From positions 1 to 13,472 of the forward strand of contig JASGMZ010000058.1 of the NCBI GenBank assembly GCA_030156305.1: a stretch of 13,472 bases of DNA, given 5' to 3'. The notes beneath the pieces are model-generated. The model searched no databases, had not been told where the DNA came from, and worked only from the letters and a program-made list of their open reading frames with translations. Positions 1-8,673 of the stretch are shown one piece after another. Within the stretch, counting starts at the first letter, position 1. The number at the start of each line of letters is the position of its first letter. A program made the position numbers and the translations under genes. This stretch comes from Bacteroidales bacterium. Its GTDB lineage: Bacteria; Bacteroidota; Bacteroidia; Bacteroidales; UBA12077.

Positions 1-205
1 TTTACAAGATGAAGACAGAAAAAAAACAATTGCTATAACCGACAGGAAAGAAGCAATACGGACAGCCTGCCTGTTGGCAAAAAAATATGATATTATCCTG
101 GTAGCAGGCAAAGGACATGAAACATACCAGGAAGTAAACGGAGTTAAGCATCATTTTGATGACAGGGAAATCATTAAGCAAATTTTTAACGAAATCTATA
201 ACTAA
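1..205 (+). CDS. murE: MurE, UDP-MurNAc-tripeptide ligase (C-terminal end only)
   Basis: This is the 3' end of a gene that begins left of the window. Reading from base 2 gives 67 residues ending at TAA 203-205. The segment has the motif VAGKGHETYQ, the C-terminal GKGHE signature of MurE ligases, and then HHFDDREI, which is also typical of the family end. MurE adds the third stem-peptide residue (meso-diaminopimelate or lysine) to UDP-MurNAc-L-Ala-D-Glu in the cytoplasm using ATP. The motif that decides which amino acid is used (DNPR in the diaminopimelate enzymes) lies outside the window, so specificity cannot be read here. Its stop is 8 bp before the mraY start, consistent with one operon. 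The identification rests on a short segment plus the gene order murE-mraY-murD. Confidence 0.9.
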   Translation, partial: LQDEDRKKTIAITDRKEAIRTACLLAKKYDIILVAGKGHETYQEVNGVKHHFDDREIIKQIFNEIYN

Positions 206-213
206 ACCAGATT

Positions 214-1464
214 ATGCTTTATTATCTCTTTTTATATTTAGATAAATTCGATTTCCCGGGAGCGGGGGTGTTCCAATATATCTCATTCCGGTCGGCCATG
301 ACTGTAATTACCTCATTAATCATTTCCATGATTTTTGGAAAACGAATTATTAATTTCTTAAGAAAAAAACAGATAGGTGAAGAAATTCGCGATTTAGGAC
401 TGGAAGGACAAATGCAGAAAAAAGGAACACCAACTATGGGAGGTGTTATTATTCTTGCATCCATTATTATTCCTACACTCTTGTTTGGCGACTTATTAAA
501 TGTATATGTTATATTAATGCTTGTAACTACCATATGGCTTGGAGCCATAGGTTTTATCGATGATTATATCAAAACATTTCTAAAAAATAAACAAGGCCTG
601 GCAGGGAAATTTAAAATCTTAGGACAAATTGGATTAGGGCTTATCGTGGGGTTAACTCTTTATCTAAGCGATGATGTAGTGATTCGTGAAACAGTAGTTG
701 AAAAACAAAATTTAACTGGTAACGAAATGGTTGAAGGTATAGATAATACCGATTATGAAGAGGTTAAATCTACTCGCGATATAAAATGTACAAAAACAAC
801 TATCCCATTTGTAAAAAATAACGAGTTTGATTACGAATACCTGGTATCATTTTTAGGTAAACATAGTCAAAAAGCAGCATGGATAGTTTTTGTGATTTTT
901 GTAATTCTTATTGTTACAGCGGTTTCTAATGGTGCGAACCTGACCGACGGGCTTGATGGCCTGGCAACCGGGTCGTCAGCTATTATTGGGACAACACTGG
1001 GCATTCTGGCTTATCTATCGGGCAATATGATTTATGCCGATTACCTAAATATTATGTACATCCCGTTAACAGGAGAATTAGTGGTGTTTATGAGTGCTTT
1101 TATCGGAGCTACTATTGGCTTTTTATGGTATAACTCTTATCCGGCCGAGGTATTTATGGGCGATACCGGAAGCCTTTCTATTGGTGGTATTATTGCTGTT
1201 TTTGCGATTATTATCCGTAAAGAGCTGCTTATTCCTATACTTTGTGGAATATTTTTTATGGAAAGCCTTTCGGTTGTTATGCAGGTTAGTTATTTCAAAT
1301 ATACCAAACGAAAATTTGGCGTAGGGAAACGAATATTTTTAATGTCTCCTTTACATCATCATTACCAGATGAAAGGATACCCCGAGCCAAAAATTGTTAT
1401 GCGATTTATGATTATCGGGATTTTATTAGCCGTAATATCGGTAGTAACACTTAAAATCAGATAA
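214..1464 (+). CDS. mraY: MraY, phospho-MurNAc-pentapeptide transferase
   Basis: This integral membrane enzyme transfers phospho-MurNAc-pentapeptide from UDP to undecaprenyl phosphate to make lipid I, the first membrane step of peptidoglycan synthesis. The 416-residue product shows the family motifs in order: KKGTPTMGG (69-77), the paired aspartates of FIDDYIK (D116, D117), NGANLTDGLDGLA (239-251), GDTG (316-319, D317 the likely third catalytic Asp), FFMESLSV (347-354) and the histidine triad in SPLHHHYQMKG (381-383). Many hydrophobic segments fit the ten-helix topology. It is longer than the roughly 360-residue E. coli protein, mainly because of a hydrophilic insertion at about 152-210 between membrane helices. 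The ATG at 214 lies 8 bp after murE, without a clear Shine-Dalgarno. The gene looks intact. Confidence 0.97.
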   Translation: MLYYLFLYLDKFDFPGAGVFQYISFRSAMTVITSLIISMIFGKRIINFLRKKQIGEEIRDLGLEGQMQKKGTPTMGGVIILASIIIPTLLFGDLLNVYVILMLVTTIWLGAIGFIDDYIKTFLKNKQGLAGKFKILGQIGLGLIVGLTLYLSDDVVIRETVVEKQNLTGNEMVEGIDNTDYEEVKSTRDIKCTKTTIPFVKNNEFDYEYLVSFLGKHSQKAAWIVFVIFVILIVTAVSNGANLTDGLDGLATGSSAIIGTTLGILAYLSGNMIYADYLNIMYIPLTGELVVFMSAFIGATIGFLWYNSYPAEVFMGDTGSLSIGGIIAVFAIIIRKELLIPILCGIFFMESLSVVMQVSYFKYTKRKFGVGKRIFLMSPLHHHYQMKGYPEPKIVMRFMIIGILLAVISVVTLKIR

Positions 1465-1470
1465 CTGAAT

Positions 1471-2805
1471 ATGAACGAACGGATTGTTATATTAGGTGCA
1501 GGCGAAAGCGGAGTTGGTTCAGCCATTCTTGCAAAAAAGAATGGCGCTGATGTTTTTGTGTCTGATTTTGGAGTCATTAAGGATAAATATAAAAATCTGC
1601 TTGATAAACATGAGATAGCCTGGGAAGAAGAGAAACACAGCCGGGAGCTCATTCTTAATGCCCAAGAAATTATTAAAAGTCCGGGAATTCCGGAAAAGGT
1701 TGAAATCGTTCAACAAGCTGTTGAAAAAAATATCCCGGTTATCTCAGAAATCGAATATGCTTCCCGATTTTGTAATGCCTGTAAAATATGTATTACCGGA
1801 AGCAATGGTAAAACAACCACCACCCATCTGATTTATCATATTTTAAAAAATGCCGGATTGAATGTTAGTATGGCAGGAAATGTCGGGCAAAGCTGGGCAT
1901 GGCAGGTCGCCGAAAATAATTACGATTACTATGTAATTGAGTTAAGCAGTTTCCAGCTGGACGGGATGTACAATTTTAAAGCTGAGATAGCTATTTTAAT
2001 GAATATTACACCCGACCATCTCGACCGGTATAATTCCATGCAGGATTATGTGGATTCAAAATTTCGCATTACACAGAATCAAACAGCAAAAGATTATTTT
2101 ATCTATTGCGCCGATGATGAAATTATCCAAAAAGAGATTGAAAAAAAACATCTCGCAGCCCAAAAAATACCTTTTTCACTTAAAGAAAAGTTTACCCAAG
2201 GAGCATTTATCGAAGAAAATAATTTAAAAATCAATTATCTAAATAATCATTTTACTATGTCAATACATAATTTAGCTTTAAAAGGGCAGCATAACACATA
2301 TAACTCTATGGCTGCCGGTATTTCCGCACAAGTGCTAAAAATTCGAAAAGAAGTTATTCGCGAAAGCCTGAGTAATTTCCAGGGCGTTGAACATCGGTTA
2401 GAATTTGTTTTAAAAGTTCATGGCATCGAATTTATCAACGACTCCAAAGCAACCAACGTAAACTCCACCTGGTATGCGCTCGAAAGCGTTCCTGAGGATA
2501 TTATCTGGATTGTCGGAGGAGTGGATAAAGGAAATGATTACTCTATTCTCGAAGATTTAGTACGTAAAAAAGTAAAGGCAATTATTTGTCTCGGTGTTGA
2601 TAATACCAAAGTTCATAAATCTTTTGGACGCATGGTATCTACAATAATAGATACCCAGTCTGCTTCCGAAGCTGTAAAAACAGCGTATTACCTTGCTAAA
2701 AAAGGCGATACGGTACTCTTATCTCCCGCCTGCGCCAGTTTTGATTTATTTGAAAACTATGAAGACCGTGGCAATAAATTTAAGCAGGCAGTAAGAGAAT
2801 TGTAA
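1471..2805 (+). CDS. murD: MurD, UDP-MurNAc-L-alanine:D-glutamate ligase
   Basis: This cytoplasmic ATP-dependent ligase adds D-glutamate to UDP-MurNAc-L-Ala. The 444-residue length is normal. There is an N-terminal Rossmann-like UDP-binding part (ILGAGESGVGSA, 7-18). The central ATPase domain has the P-loop TGSNGKTTT (109-117), GNVG (136-139), ELSSFQLD (157-164) and NITPDHLDRY (178-187). K197 in DSKFRI sits where MurD carries its carbamylated lysine. The C-terminal domain has HRLEF (308-312), NDSKATN (323-329), GGVDKGNDY (349-357) and LLSPACASFDLF (416-427), all diagnostic of MurD rather than MurC, MurE or MurF. The ATG is 6 bp after the mraY stop. The following gap, 39 bp to ftsW, is the longest inside the train before ftsA. 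No truncation or odd codon use is evident. Confidence 0.97.
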   Translation: MNERIVILGAGESGVGSAILAKKNGADVFVSDFGVIKDKYKNLLDKHEIAWEEEKHSRELILNAQEIIKSPGIPEKVEIVQQAVEKNIPVISEIEYASRFCNACKICITGSNGKTTTTHLIYHILKNAGLNVSMAGNVGQSWAWQVAENNYDYYVIELSSFQLDGMYNFKAEIAILMNITPDHLDRYNSMQDYVDSKFRITQNQTAKDYFIYCADDEIIQKEIEKKHLAAQKIPFSLKEKFTQGAFIEENNLKINYLNNHFTMSIHNLALKGQHNTYNSMAAGISAQVLKIRKEVIRESLSNFQGVEHRLEFVLKVHGIEFINDSKATNVNSTWYALESVPEDIIWIVGGVDKGNDYSILEDLVRKKVKAIICLGVDNTKVHKSFGRMVSTIIDTQSASEAVKTAYYLAKKGDTVLLSPACASFDLFENYEDRGNKFKQAVREL

Positions 2806-2844
2806 TAAACGAATTATTGATTTTTTTAAAAATCTGGTCATTGT

Positions 2845-4026
2845 ATGAGATTAAAAGAGATATTATCGAAATATTTTAAAGGCGACCGGGTCATCTGGGG
2901 TGTAATATTTGCGCTTTCCATGTTTTCATTGTTAGCGGTTTACAGCTCTACGGGTACGCTTGCATACAAATACCAGGGCGGAAATACAGCATATTATATT
3001 TTAAAGCACTTTGTATTGTTAATGGTAGGATTGGGAATTATTTATATTACTCATTTAATTCCGTATAAATTTTATTCTAAACTATCGCAGTTGTTTTTGT
3101 ACCTGGCCATATTTTTATTGGCAATTACGCTAATTATGGGTACAAGCCTTAACCAGGCAACACGTTGGTTAACACTACCCGGAGTGGGTTTGACTATTCA
3201 AACATCCGATTTTGCCAAGTTAGCGCTAATTATGTATATCGCACGTGTTTTATCCATGCGGCAACATAAAATTGATGATTTTAATGGAATTGTTGTTTCA
3301 CTTATAATCCCTATATTGGCTGTTTGCGGATTAATTATGCCTGCGAATTTTTCTACTGCAGTAATATTATTTGTCTCTTCATTTATACTGATGTTTATTG
3401 GAAGGGTAAAAATGAAATACTTAATGTTAGTTGCCGGTATAGGTGTTTTTATTATTACGCTGCTTATTGCAAGTATTGCATTTACCGGCAGTCAGGGGCG
3501 TGTAGGAACATGGCAGAACAGAATAGAAAGTTTTGTAAGTGGAGATAGCGAAGATAATTATCAGGTTGAACAAAGCAAGATTGCCATTGCAACAGGTGGA
3601 TTTTTTGGAAAAGGGCCGGGAAATAGTACTCAAAGGAACTTTTTGCCACATCCTTATTCCGATTTTATTTATGCGATTATCATCGAAGAGTATGGTTTTG
3701 TTGGCGGAGTAATTGTATTGATTTTATACCTGTTTTTGCTTTACCGGGCAGGTGTTATTGTCCGGAAGAGCAATCGTACTTTTGCAGCATTTTTAGCCAT
3801 AGGGCTTACCATAAGCCTTACCTTTCAGGCTATGATAAATATGGGCGTGGCTGTGCATTTATTCCCGGTTACAGGACAAACACTTCCGTTAGTGAGTATG
3901 GGAGGTTCGTCTATTTTATTCACCAGTGTGGGCTTGGGGATTATTTTAAGTGTTAGCCGGGGGGTTGAGAAAAACCTTGAATTAGAAACCGAATCAGAAA
4001 ACGAAAGTGAACCCGACGAAGAATAA
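2845..4026 (+). CDS. ftsW: FtsW, SEDS-family septal peptidoglycan glycosyltransferase
   Basis: FtsW polymerises lipid II into septal glycan strands together with its class B penicillin-binding protein partner (FtsI), which is not in this window. The 393-residue product is a multi-span membrane protein with SEDS signatures: GVGLTIQTSDFAKLALI (113-129), GRVGTWQNRIESF (218-230), ATGGFFGKGPGNST (249-262), PHPYSDFIYAIIIEEYGFVGG (268-288) and GQTLPLVSMGGSS (344-356). D273 in SDFIYA matches the catalytic aspartate shown in RodA and FtsW homologues. The placement between murD and murG separates it from RodA, which usually lies with mreBCD. The protein ends in an acidic cytoplasmic tail (about 378-393, mostly Glu, Ser and Asp). 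The last 20 bases also encode the start of murG in another frame. Confidence 0.96.
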   Translation: MRLKEILSKYFKGDRVIWGVIFALSMFSLLAVYSSTGTLAYKYQGGNTAYYILKHFVLLMVGLGIIYITHLIPYKFYSKLSQLFLYLAIFLLAITLIMGTSLNQATRWLTLPGVGLTIQTSDFAKLALIMYIARVLSMRQHKIDDFNGIVVSLIIPILAVCGLIMPANFSTAVILFVSSFILMFIGRVKMKYLMLVAGIGVFIITLLIASIAFTGSQGRVGTWQNRIESFVSGDSEDNYQVEQSKIAIATGGFFGKGPGNSTQRNFLPHPYSDFIYAIIIEEYGFVGGVIVLILYLFLLYRAGVIVRKSNRTFAAFLAIGLTISLTFQAMINMGVAVHLFPVTGQTLPLVSMGGSSILFTSVGLGIILSVSRGVEKNLELETESENESEPDEE

Positions 4027-5113
4027 AAATATTATCATCAGTGGTGGTGGAACAGGTGGACATGTGTTCCCTGCCATTTCTATTGCCAATGCAATTAAGC
4101 AAATTTCGCCCGACAGTAATATTCTGTTTGTGGGTGCATTGGGTAAAATTGAAATGGATAAAGTACCGGCTGCCGGATATCAAATTATTGGATTGCCTGT
4201 GGCCGGTTTACAACGCAGGATAACCTTTAAAAATATCGTTTTTATTTTTAAACTGATTAAGAGTTTGAGATTATCGAAAAAAATAATTAAAGATTTTCAA
4301 CCCGATGTTGTAGTTGGTGTAGGTGGATATGCCAGCGGGCCGGTATTATATATGGCTAATCGAAAAAATATTCCAACACTTGTTCAGGAACAAAATTCGT
4401 ATGCCGGGATTACCAATAAATTACTGGCTAAAAAAGCACAAAAAATTTGTGTGGCTTACGAAGGAATGGAAAAATATTTTCCTAAAGAAAAGATTATTTT
4501 AACCGGGAACCCTATTAGGCAGGATTTACTCAGCCAAATGAGTAGTAAAGCAGATGCTGCGGAGTATTTTAAAATGAATAACGATAAAAAAACGGTGTTA
4601 GTTATTGGAGGAAGCCTGGGAGCACGTACCATAAATCAGAGCATTATGACTAATATTGACAAAATTGGCCAAAGTGATATTCAGTTGTTATGGCAAACCG
4701 GCAAATATTATTATGAGGATGCTAAGGCTGTTGCGGAAAAATCAGGATATGAAAATATTAAAGTGTTGGATTTTATTGTTCGAATGGATTATGCGTATTC
4801 TTTGGCTGATGTGATTATATCCCGTGCCGGAGCAGGAACTATTTCTGAACTGTGTCTGGTAGGCAAGCCGGTGGTATTGGTGCCATCACCCAATGTAGCC
4901 GAAGACCATCAAACAAAAAATGCTATGGCGCTGGTAAACAAAAACGCAGCCATTATGGTGAAAGATAGTAATGCTAAAACAGAATTGGTTGACTGGGTTT
5001 TAAATTTAGTACATGATAAGGATAAGATGGTAGATTTATCCAAAAATATAAAAGGAATGGCTTTGCGCGATTCTGCTAAAATAATTGCTGAAGAAGTTTT
5101 AAAATTAGGATAA
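4007..5113 (+). CDS. murG: MurG, lipid II synthase (GlcNAc transferase), GTG start
   Basis: MurG acts at the inner face of the cytoplasmic membrane. It transfers GlcNAc from UDP-GlcNAc to lipid I, making lipid II, the substrate of FtsW. The 368-residue GT-B fold protein has the N-terminal glycine loop SGGGTGGHVFPA (12-23), GVGGYASGP (104-112), QEQNSYAGITNKLL (127-140) and TGNPIR (166-171). In the C-terminal domain it has IGGSLGARTIN (200-210), ISRAGAGTISEL (270-281, UDP-sugar contact) and PSPNVAEDHQTKNA (293-306). The start is GTG at 4007, 20 bp inside ftsW. An in-frame TAG at 3983-3985 blocks any start further upstream, and there is no ATG before the glycine loop, so GTG is the best supported start. 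Overlap suggests translational coupling to ftsW. Confidence 0.96.
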   Translation: MNPTKNKNIIISGGGTGGHVFPAISIANAIKQISPDSNILFVGALGKIEMDKVPAAGYQIIGLPVAGLQRRITFKNIVFIFKLIKSLRLSKKIIKDFQPDVVVGVGGYASGPVLYMANRKNIPTLVQEQNSYAGITNKLLAKKAQKICVAYEGMEKYFPKEKIILTGNPIRQDLLSQMSSKADAAEYFKMNNDKKTVLVIGGSLGARTINQSIMTNIDKIGQSDIQLLWQTGKYYYEDAKAVAEKSGYENIKVLDFIVRMDYAYSLADVIISRAGAGTISELCLVGKPVVLVPSPNVAEDHQTKNAMALVNKNAAIMVKDSNAKTELVDWVLNLVHDKDKMVDLSKNIKGMALRDSAKIIAEEVLKLG

Positions 5114-6483
5114 TGGTGAATCTGGAAAAGATATATAATATTTATTTTTTAGGTGTTGGCGGAATAGGAATGAGCGCTATTGCCCGTTATTTTAATGCAC
5201 TTGGGAAACAGGTAGGAGGATACGATAAAGTGTCCCGCCCGATTACCGATAAACTTCAACGAGAAGGGATTTCTGTAAACTTCACGGACAATGTGGAAAG
5301 CATTCCAGAATATTTTAAAAATAAAGAAAATACCCTGGTTATTATTACACCTGCCATTCCAACATCAAATTATCAGCTAAACTATTTTATTGAGCAGGGG
5401 TTTACCATAAAAAAACGTTCCGAGGTACTGGGCATAATTGCTAATTCACAGAACTGTATTGCCATTGCCGGAACACATGGAAAAACTACCATAACAACTA
5501 TGGTTTCCTATTTTATGCAGCAATCAAGAATTGGGTGTAATGCATTTTTAGGTGGTATTTCGAAAAATTTTAATACTAACCTGGTGGTAAATCCCGATAG
5601 TGAGATTATGGTTGTGGAAGCCGATGAGTTCGACCGTTCATTTTTACATCTGCAACCGCAACATGCAATTATTTCAGCCATTGATGCCGACCATTTGGAT
5701 ATTTATAAAAGTAAAAATTCTGTAAATGAAGCATTTGGGCAGTTTATTCAGCAAATTAAACCAAATGGAACACTAATTATAAAATCAGGGCTTGATGTAG
5801 AAATAAAAAGAGATGATATTCATGTTTATACCTATTCATTAAATGATAGTGCTGATTTTAAAGCAGAGAATATTCGAATAGATAATGGATTATATGTATT
5901 TGATTTTGTAGGAGAGAGAATAAAAATCCGTGATTTAAAACTTGGATTACCCGGGCGTATTAATGTTGAAAATGCTGTAGCAGCCATAGCCATGGCATAT
6001 CTGAACGGAGCTCATCAAGACGAAATTTACAATGCTGTACCAAAATTCAAAGGGATAGAGCGCAGGTTCGATTATCAGATTCATCGAAAGGATTTTGTTT
6101 ATATTGATGATTATGCACATCATCCGGAAGAACTGAAAGCAGCGATTATATCTGTTAAAGAACTGTTTGAGGATAAGAAAGTTACCGGTATTTTTCAGCC
6201 TCATTTGTATTCGCGGACAAGCGATTTTGCCGATGAGTTTGCTCAAAGTCTTGATTTATTAGATGAGATTATATTGTTGGATATTTATCCTGCCAGAGAA
6301 GAACCTATACCCGGAGTAACTTCTGAGATTATATTCAATAAAATAAAAAAATCAAATAAAATTTTATGTACTAAAAATAATGTGCTGGAAATTTTAAAAG
6401 AAAGAAATCCGGAAGTTCTCCTTACATTGGGAGCCGGAGATATTGATGAGCTTGTACAACCGATAAAAGAAATGTTTGAATAA
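5113..6483 (+). CDS. murC: MurC, UDP-MurNAc:L-alanine ligase
   Basis: This cytoplasmic ligase adds L-alanine to UDP-MurNAc, the first stem-peptide step. The 456-residue product has GVGGIGMSAIARYF (14-27) in the N-terminal UDP-binding domain. The ATPase domain has the P-loop AGTHGKTT (119-126), VEADEFDRSFLHL (168-180) and AIDADHLDIY (189-198). The C-terminal domain has GIERRFDYQ (314-322), DDYAHHPEE (332-340), FQPHLYSRT (361-369), IYPAREEPIPGVTSE (391-405) and GAGDI (440-444). HGKTT in the P-loop and DYAHHP are MurC signatures that separate it from MurD. Its ATG shares one base with the murG stop (TAATG at 5111-5115), which favours translational coupling. No fused ddl domain is present, and the next gene is ftsQ directly. 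Confidence 0.97.
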   Translation: MVNLEKIYNIYFLGVGGIGMSAIARYFNALGKQVGGYDKVSRPITDKLQREGISVNFTDNVESIPEYFKNKENTLVIITPAIPTSNYQLNYFIEQGFTIKKRSEVLGIIANSQNCIAIAGTHGKTTITTMVSYFMQQSRIGCNAFLGGISKNFNTNLVVNPDSEIMVVEADEFDRSFLHLQPQHAIISAIDADHLDIYKSKNSVNEAFGQFIQQIKPNGTLIIKSGLDVEIKRDDIHVYTYSLNDSADFKAENIRIDNGLYVFDFVGERIKIRDLKLGLPGRINVENAVAAIAMAYLNGAHQDEIYNAVPKFKGIERRFDYQIHRKDFVYIDDYAHHPEELKAAIISVKELFEDKKVTGIFQPHLYSRTSDFADEFAQSLDLLDEIILLDIYPAREEPIPGVTSEIIFNKIKKSNKILCTKNNVLEILKERNPEVLLTLGAGDIDELVQPIKEMFE

Positions 6484-6488
6484 TTTGT

Positions 6489-7283
6489 ATGAGAAAATTA
6501 AAAGACATATTAATTTGGGTTTTTGTGGTTGCTTACCTTGCAGTGTCCATGAGCTTTGTGACTAAAAAACGGAAGTTGGTTGTATGCCAAGCTATAAATG
6601 TTACGATAATGGATAGCAGCCGAAATCAGTTTGTTACTCAAAGCGATATTATTGAGTTTTTGCGCCAGCCTGATATGAATGTTGTTGGAAACCCTATAAC
6701 ATCAATCAATACAAAAAAAATAGAAGCTGAAATATTAAACTATTACTCGGTAAAGAATGCCGAAGTATTTGTAAATGTAAACGGAGAGATTAATGTTGAA
6801 GTAACCCAACGAAAACCTATCGTACGTATCATTAATAAAAAAGGCGAAAGTTATTATATCGACCAGGAAGGAGCTATAATGCCCTTGTCTGCAAAATATG
6901 CATCGCATGTGTTAATTGCTAATGGACATATTGTTGAACCGTTCGAAGTAAATCGAACACAAAAAATAAATTGTGATATTAGCAGTGAAGAATTTGAAAA
7001 AAACAGAATAATTTGTGATTTATTTAAGCTCTGTAAATTTATTGATGAACATGAATTTTGGAAAGCACAAATAGAACAGGTTTATGTAAACGATGAAATG
7101 GAATTTGAATTAATTCCAAGGGTAGGTGCTCACCAAATATTTTTTGGAGATATAACTAATTATCAAAAGAAATTTAGAAATCTTAAAGCTTTTTACCACC
7201 AGGGATTGAATAATGTCGGGTGGAATAAATATGATAAAATTAATTTGGAATTTGAAAATCAGGTAATTTGTACTAAAAGATAA
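6489..7283 (+). CDS. ftsQ: FtsQ/DivIB-type cell division protein
   Basis: FtsQ is a bitopic membrane protein that links early and late divisome proteins through FtsB and FtsL in well-studied bacteria. This 264-residue product has a short basic N-terminus, one transmembrane helix at about 7-23, and then an extracytoplasmic part. Residues of about 33-107 look like a POTRA domain: the FVTQSDIIEFL segment, an INTKKIEAEILNYYSVKNAEV region, and the strand INVEVTQRKPIVRI. They run into YYIDQEGAIMP (122-132), a pattern shared by FtsQ proteins. Overall sequence is diverged, as is usual for this family. The call rests on topology, the RKP...D..G region and position between murC and ftsA. The ATG is 5 bp after the murC stop. 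Confidence 0.88.
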   Translation: MRKLKDILIWVFVVAYLAVSMSFVTKKRKLVVCQAINVTIMDSSRNQFVTQSDIIEFLRQPDMNVVGNPITSINTKKIEAEILNYYSVKNAEVFVNVNGEINVEVTQRKPIVRIINKKGESYYIDQEGAIMPLSAKYASHVLIANGHIVEPFEVNRTQKINCDISSEEFEKNRIICDLFKLCKFIDEHEFWKAQIEQVYVNDEMEFELIPRVGAHQIFFGDITNYQKKFRNLKAFYHQGLNNVGWNKYDKINLEFENQVICTKR

Positions 7284-7288
7284 GCGTT

Positions 7289-8614
7289 ATGAGTCATAAA
7301 ACAGATTTAGTAGCAGCTATTGACATTGGAACAACAAAGATTGTTGCCATTGTCGGTAAGAAAAAAGAAAACGGGAAGATTGATATTTTAGGAATCAGCA
7401 AAACTCCTTCTAAAGGTGTAAAAAGAGGCGTTGTGCAAAATATTGATGAAGCCGTTAATTCTATTCAGAAAACGGTAGAAGATGTTCAGTTTACTATTGG
7501 CAAAGAGATTAAGGATGTTTTTGTAGGTATTGCCGGACAACATATCCGAAGCATTAAAAATCGGGGGTACATTAACCGCGATTCGTACGATGATGAAATA
7601 ACCCGCAAAGATATAGATGATTTGGTGAACGATATGTATAAAATCCCTATCGATTTTGGCGAAGAGATTATTCATGTTCTTCCACAAAATTATATTGTCG
7701 ATAATGAGACGGGCATAAAAAATCCCGTAGGGATGTCAGGCAAAAGAGTGGAAGCTAATTTTCATATTGTAATTGGGCAAGTGGCTTCAGCACGTAATAT
7801 TAGCAAATGCATTACAAAAGCCGGTTTAAAATTAAATTCGTTAATTCTTGAGCCCTTGGCTTCTTCAGAAGCGGTATTAACAGAAGATGAAAAAGAAGCA
7901 GGTGTTGCTTTAGTTGATATAGGTGGAGGTACAACAGATATTGCTGTTTTTTACGATGATATCATAAGACACACTGCCGTTATTCCTTTTGGTGGTGATG
8001 TAGTTACCAAAGATATTAAGGAAGGTTGCTCTATTTTACAACGACAGGCAGAATTATTGAAAATCCAGTATGGCTCCGCTTTAGGCGACTTGGCTAAAGA
8101 AGAAGAGGTAGTTTCTATTCCCGGAATAAGTGGGCGTGAACCTAAAGAGATATCTTTTAAAAGCCTCGCTTATATTATCCAATCGAGGATGGAGGAAATA
8201 CTTGATGCGGTAATTTATGAAATTGAGAATTCGGGTTATTTCGACCGCTTGAGTGCTGGCATTGTAATTACCGGAGGTGGTGCATTGTTAAAACATCTTC
8301 CGGCATTGGTGAAATTTAAAACCGGAATGGACGTGAGAGTTGGTTATCCTTCGGAACATCTTGTAAACGATAGCAATTCAGATGTAAATGATCCAATGTT
8401 TGCTACAAGTGTTGGATTAGTACTTAAAGGATATGAGCATATCGAAAAAGACAAAAGGAGTTTTGTTGCTGAAGAAGAAGAAATGGAAACCGAACAGAAC
8501 AAGTCAGAAGATGAAGAAATAAGCGAAGGTAAAAAAGAGTCTAAACAAGGGATTATGAATACATTAAAAAAAGTATTTACCGATATGTTCAACGAAGATG
8601 ATGTTGAAATGTAA
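7289..8614 (+). CDS. ftsA: FtsA, actin-like membrane tether of FtsZ
   Basis: FtsA binds ATP, tethers FtsZ filaments to the membrane and recruits later divisome proteins. The 441-residue product has the actin-fold phosphate 1 motif AAIDIGTTKIVAIVG (9-23), the FtsA-specific 1C subdomain (about 85-165), phosphate 2 VDIGGGTTDIAVF (209-221) and the adenosine motif IVITGGGALL (325-334). ATSVGLVLKGYEH (372-384) ends the core. A Glu/Lys/Ser-rich linker (about 391-419) leads to a C-terminal amphipathic stretch, GIMNTLKKVFTDMF (421-434), which fits the membrane-targeting helix of FtsA. The ATG is 5 bp after ftsQ. Unlike the rest of the cluster, a 252-bp gap with a composite inverted repeat follows it. 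The gene itself looks intact. Confidence 0.96.
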   Translation: MSHKTDLVAAIDIGTTKIVAIVGKKKENGKIDILGISKTPSKGVKRGVVQNIDEAVNSIQKTVEDVQFTIGKEIKDVFVGIAGQHIRSIKNRGYINRDSYDDEITRKDIDDLVNDMYKIPIDFGEEIIHVLPQNYIVDNETGIKNPVGMSGKRVEANFHIVIGQVASARNISKCITKAGLKLNSLILEPLASSEAVLTEDEKEAGVALVDIGGGTTDIAVFYDDIIRHTAVIPFGGDVVTKDIKEGCSILQRQAELLKIQYGSALGDLAKEEEVVSIPGISGREPKEISFKSLAYIIQSRMEEILDAVIYEIENSGYFDRLSAGIVITGGGALLKHLPALVKFKTGMDVRVGYPSEHLVNDSNSDVNDPMFATSVGLVLKGYEHIEKDKRSFVAEEEEMETEQNKSEDEEISEGKKESKQGIMNTLKKVFTDMFNEDDVEM

Positions 8615-8649
8615 AACTATAGATAACCTAATACCGATATGTGTTCAAT

Positions 8650-8669
8650 CCTGCCTGCCGGCAGGCAGG
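8650..8669. repeat. 20-bp perfect GC-rich palindrome inside the composite repeat
   Basis: The half-site is CCTGCCTGCC followed at once by its reverse complement, with no spacer. Sixteen of 20 bases are G or C, in strong contrast to the AT-rich surroundings. Each half is built of tandem CCTG units (CAGG on the other side). It could extrude as a hairpin or bind a dimeric protein. It forms the first inner arm of the element at 8629-8726. Confidence 0.9.
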
Positions 8670-8673
8670 TATA

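Noticed and set aside
61..78. CCTGCCTG in the murE end, resembling one half of the ftsA-ftsZ palindrome
   Set aside because: Only eight bases match, it is inside coding sequence and no inverted partner follows, so it is not a second copy of the element.
2819..2834. AT-only inverted repeat in the murD-ftsW gap, considered as a terminator
   Set aside because: The stem is T and A runs with a single GC pair and no loop, so it is too weak to be an intrinsic terminator; the gap is only 39 bp.
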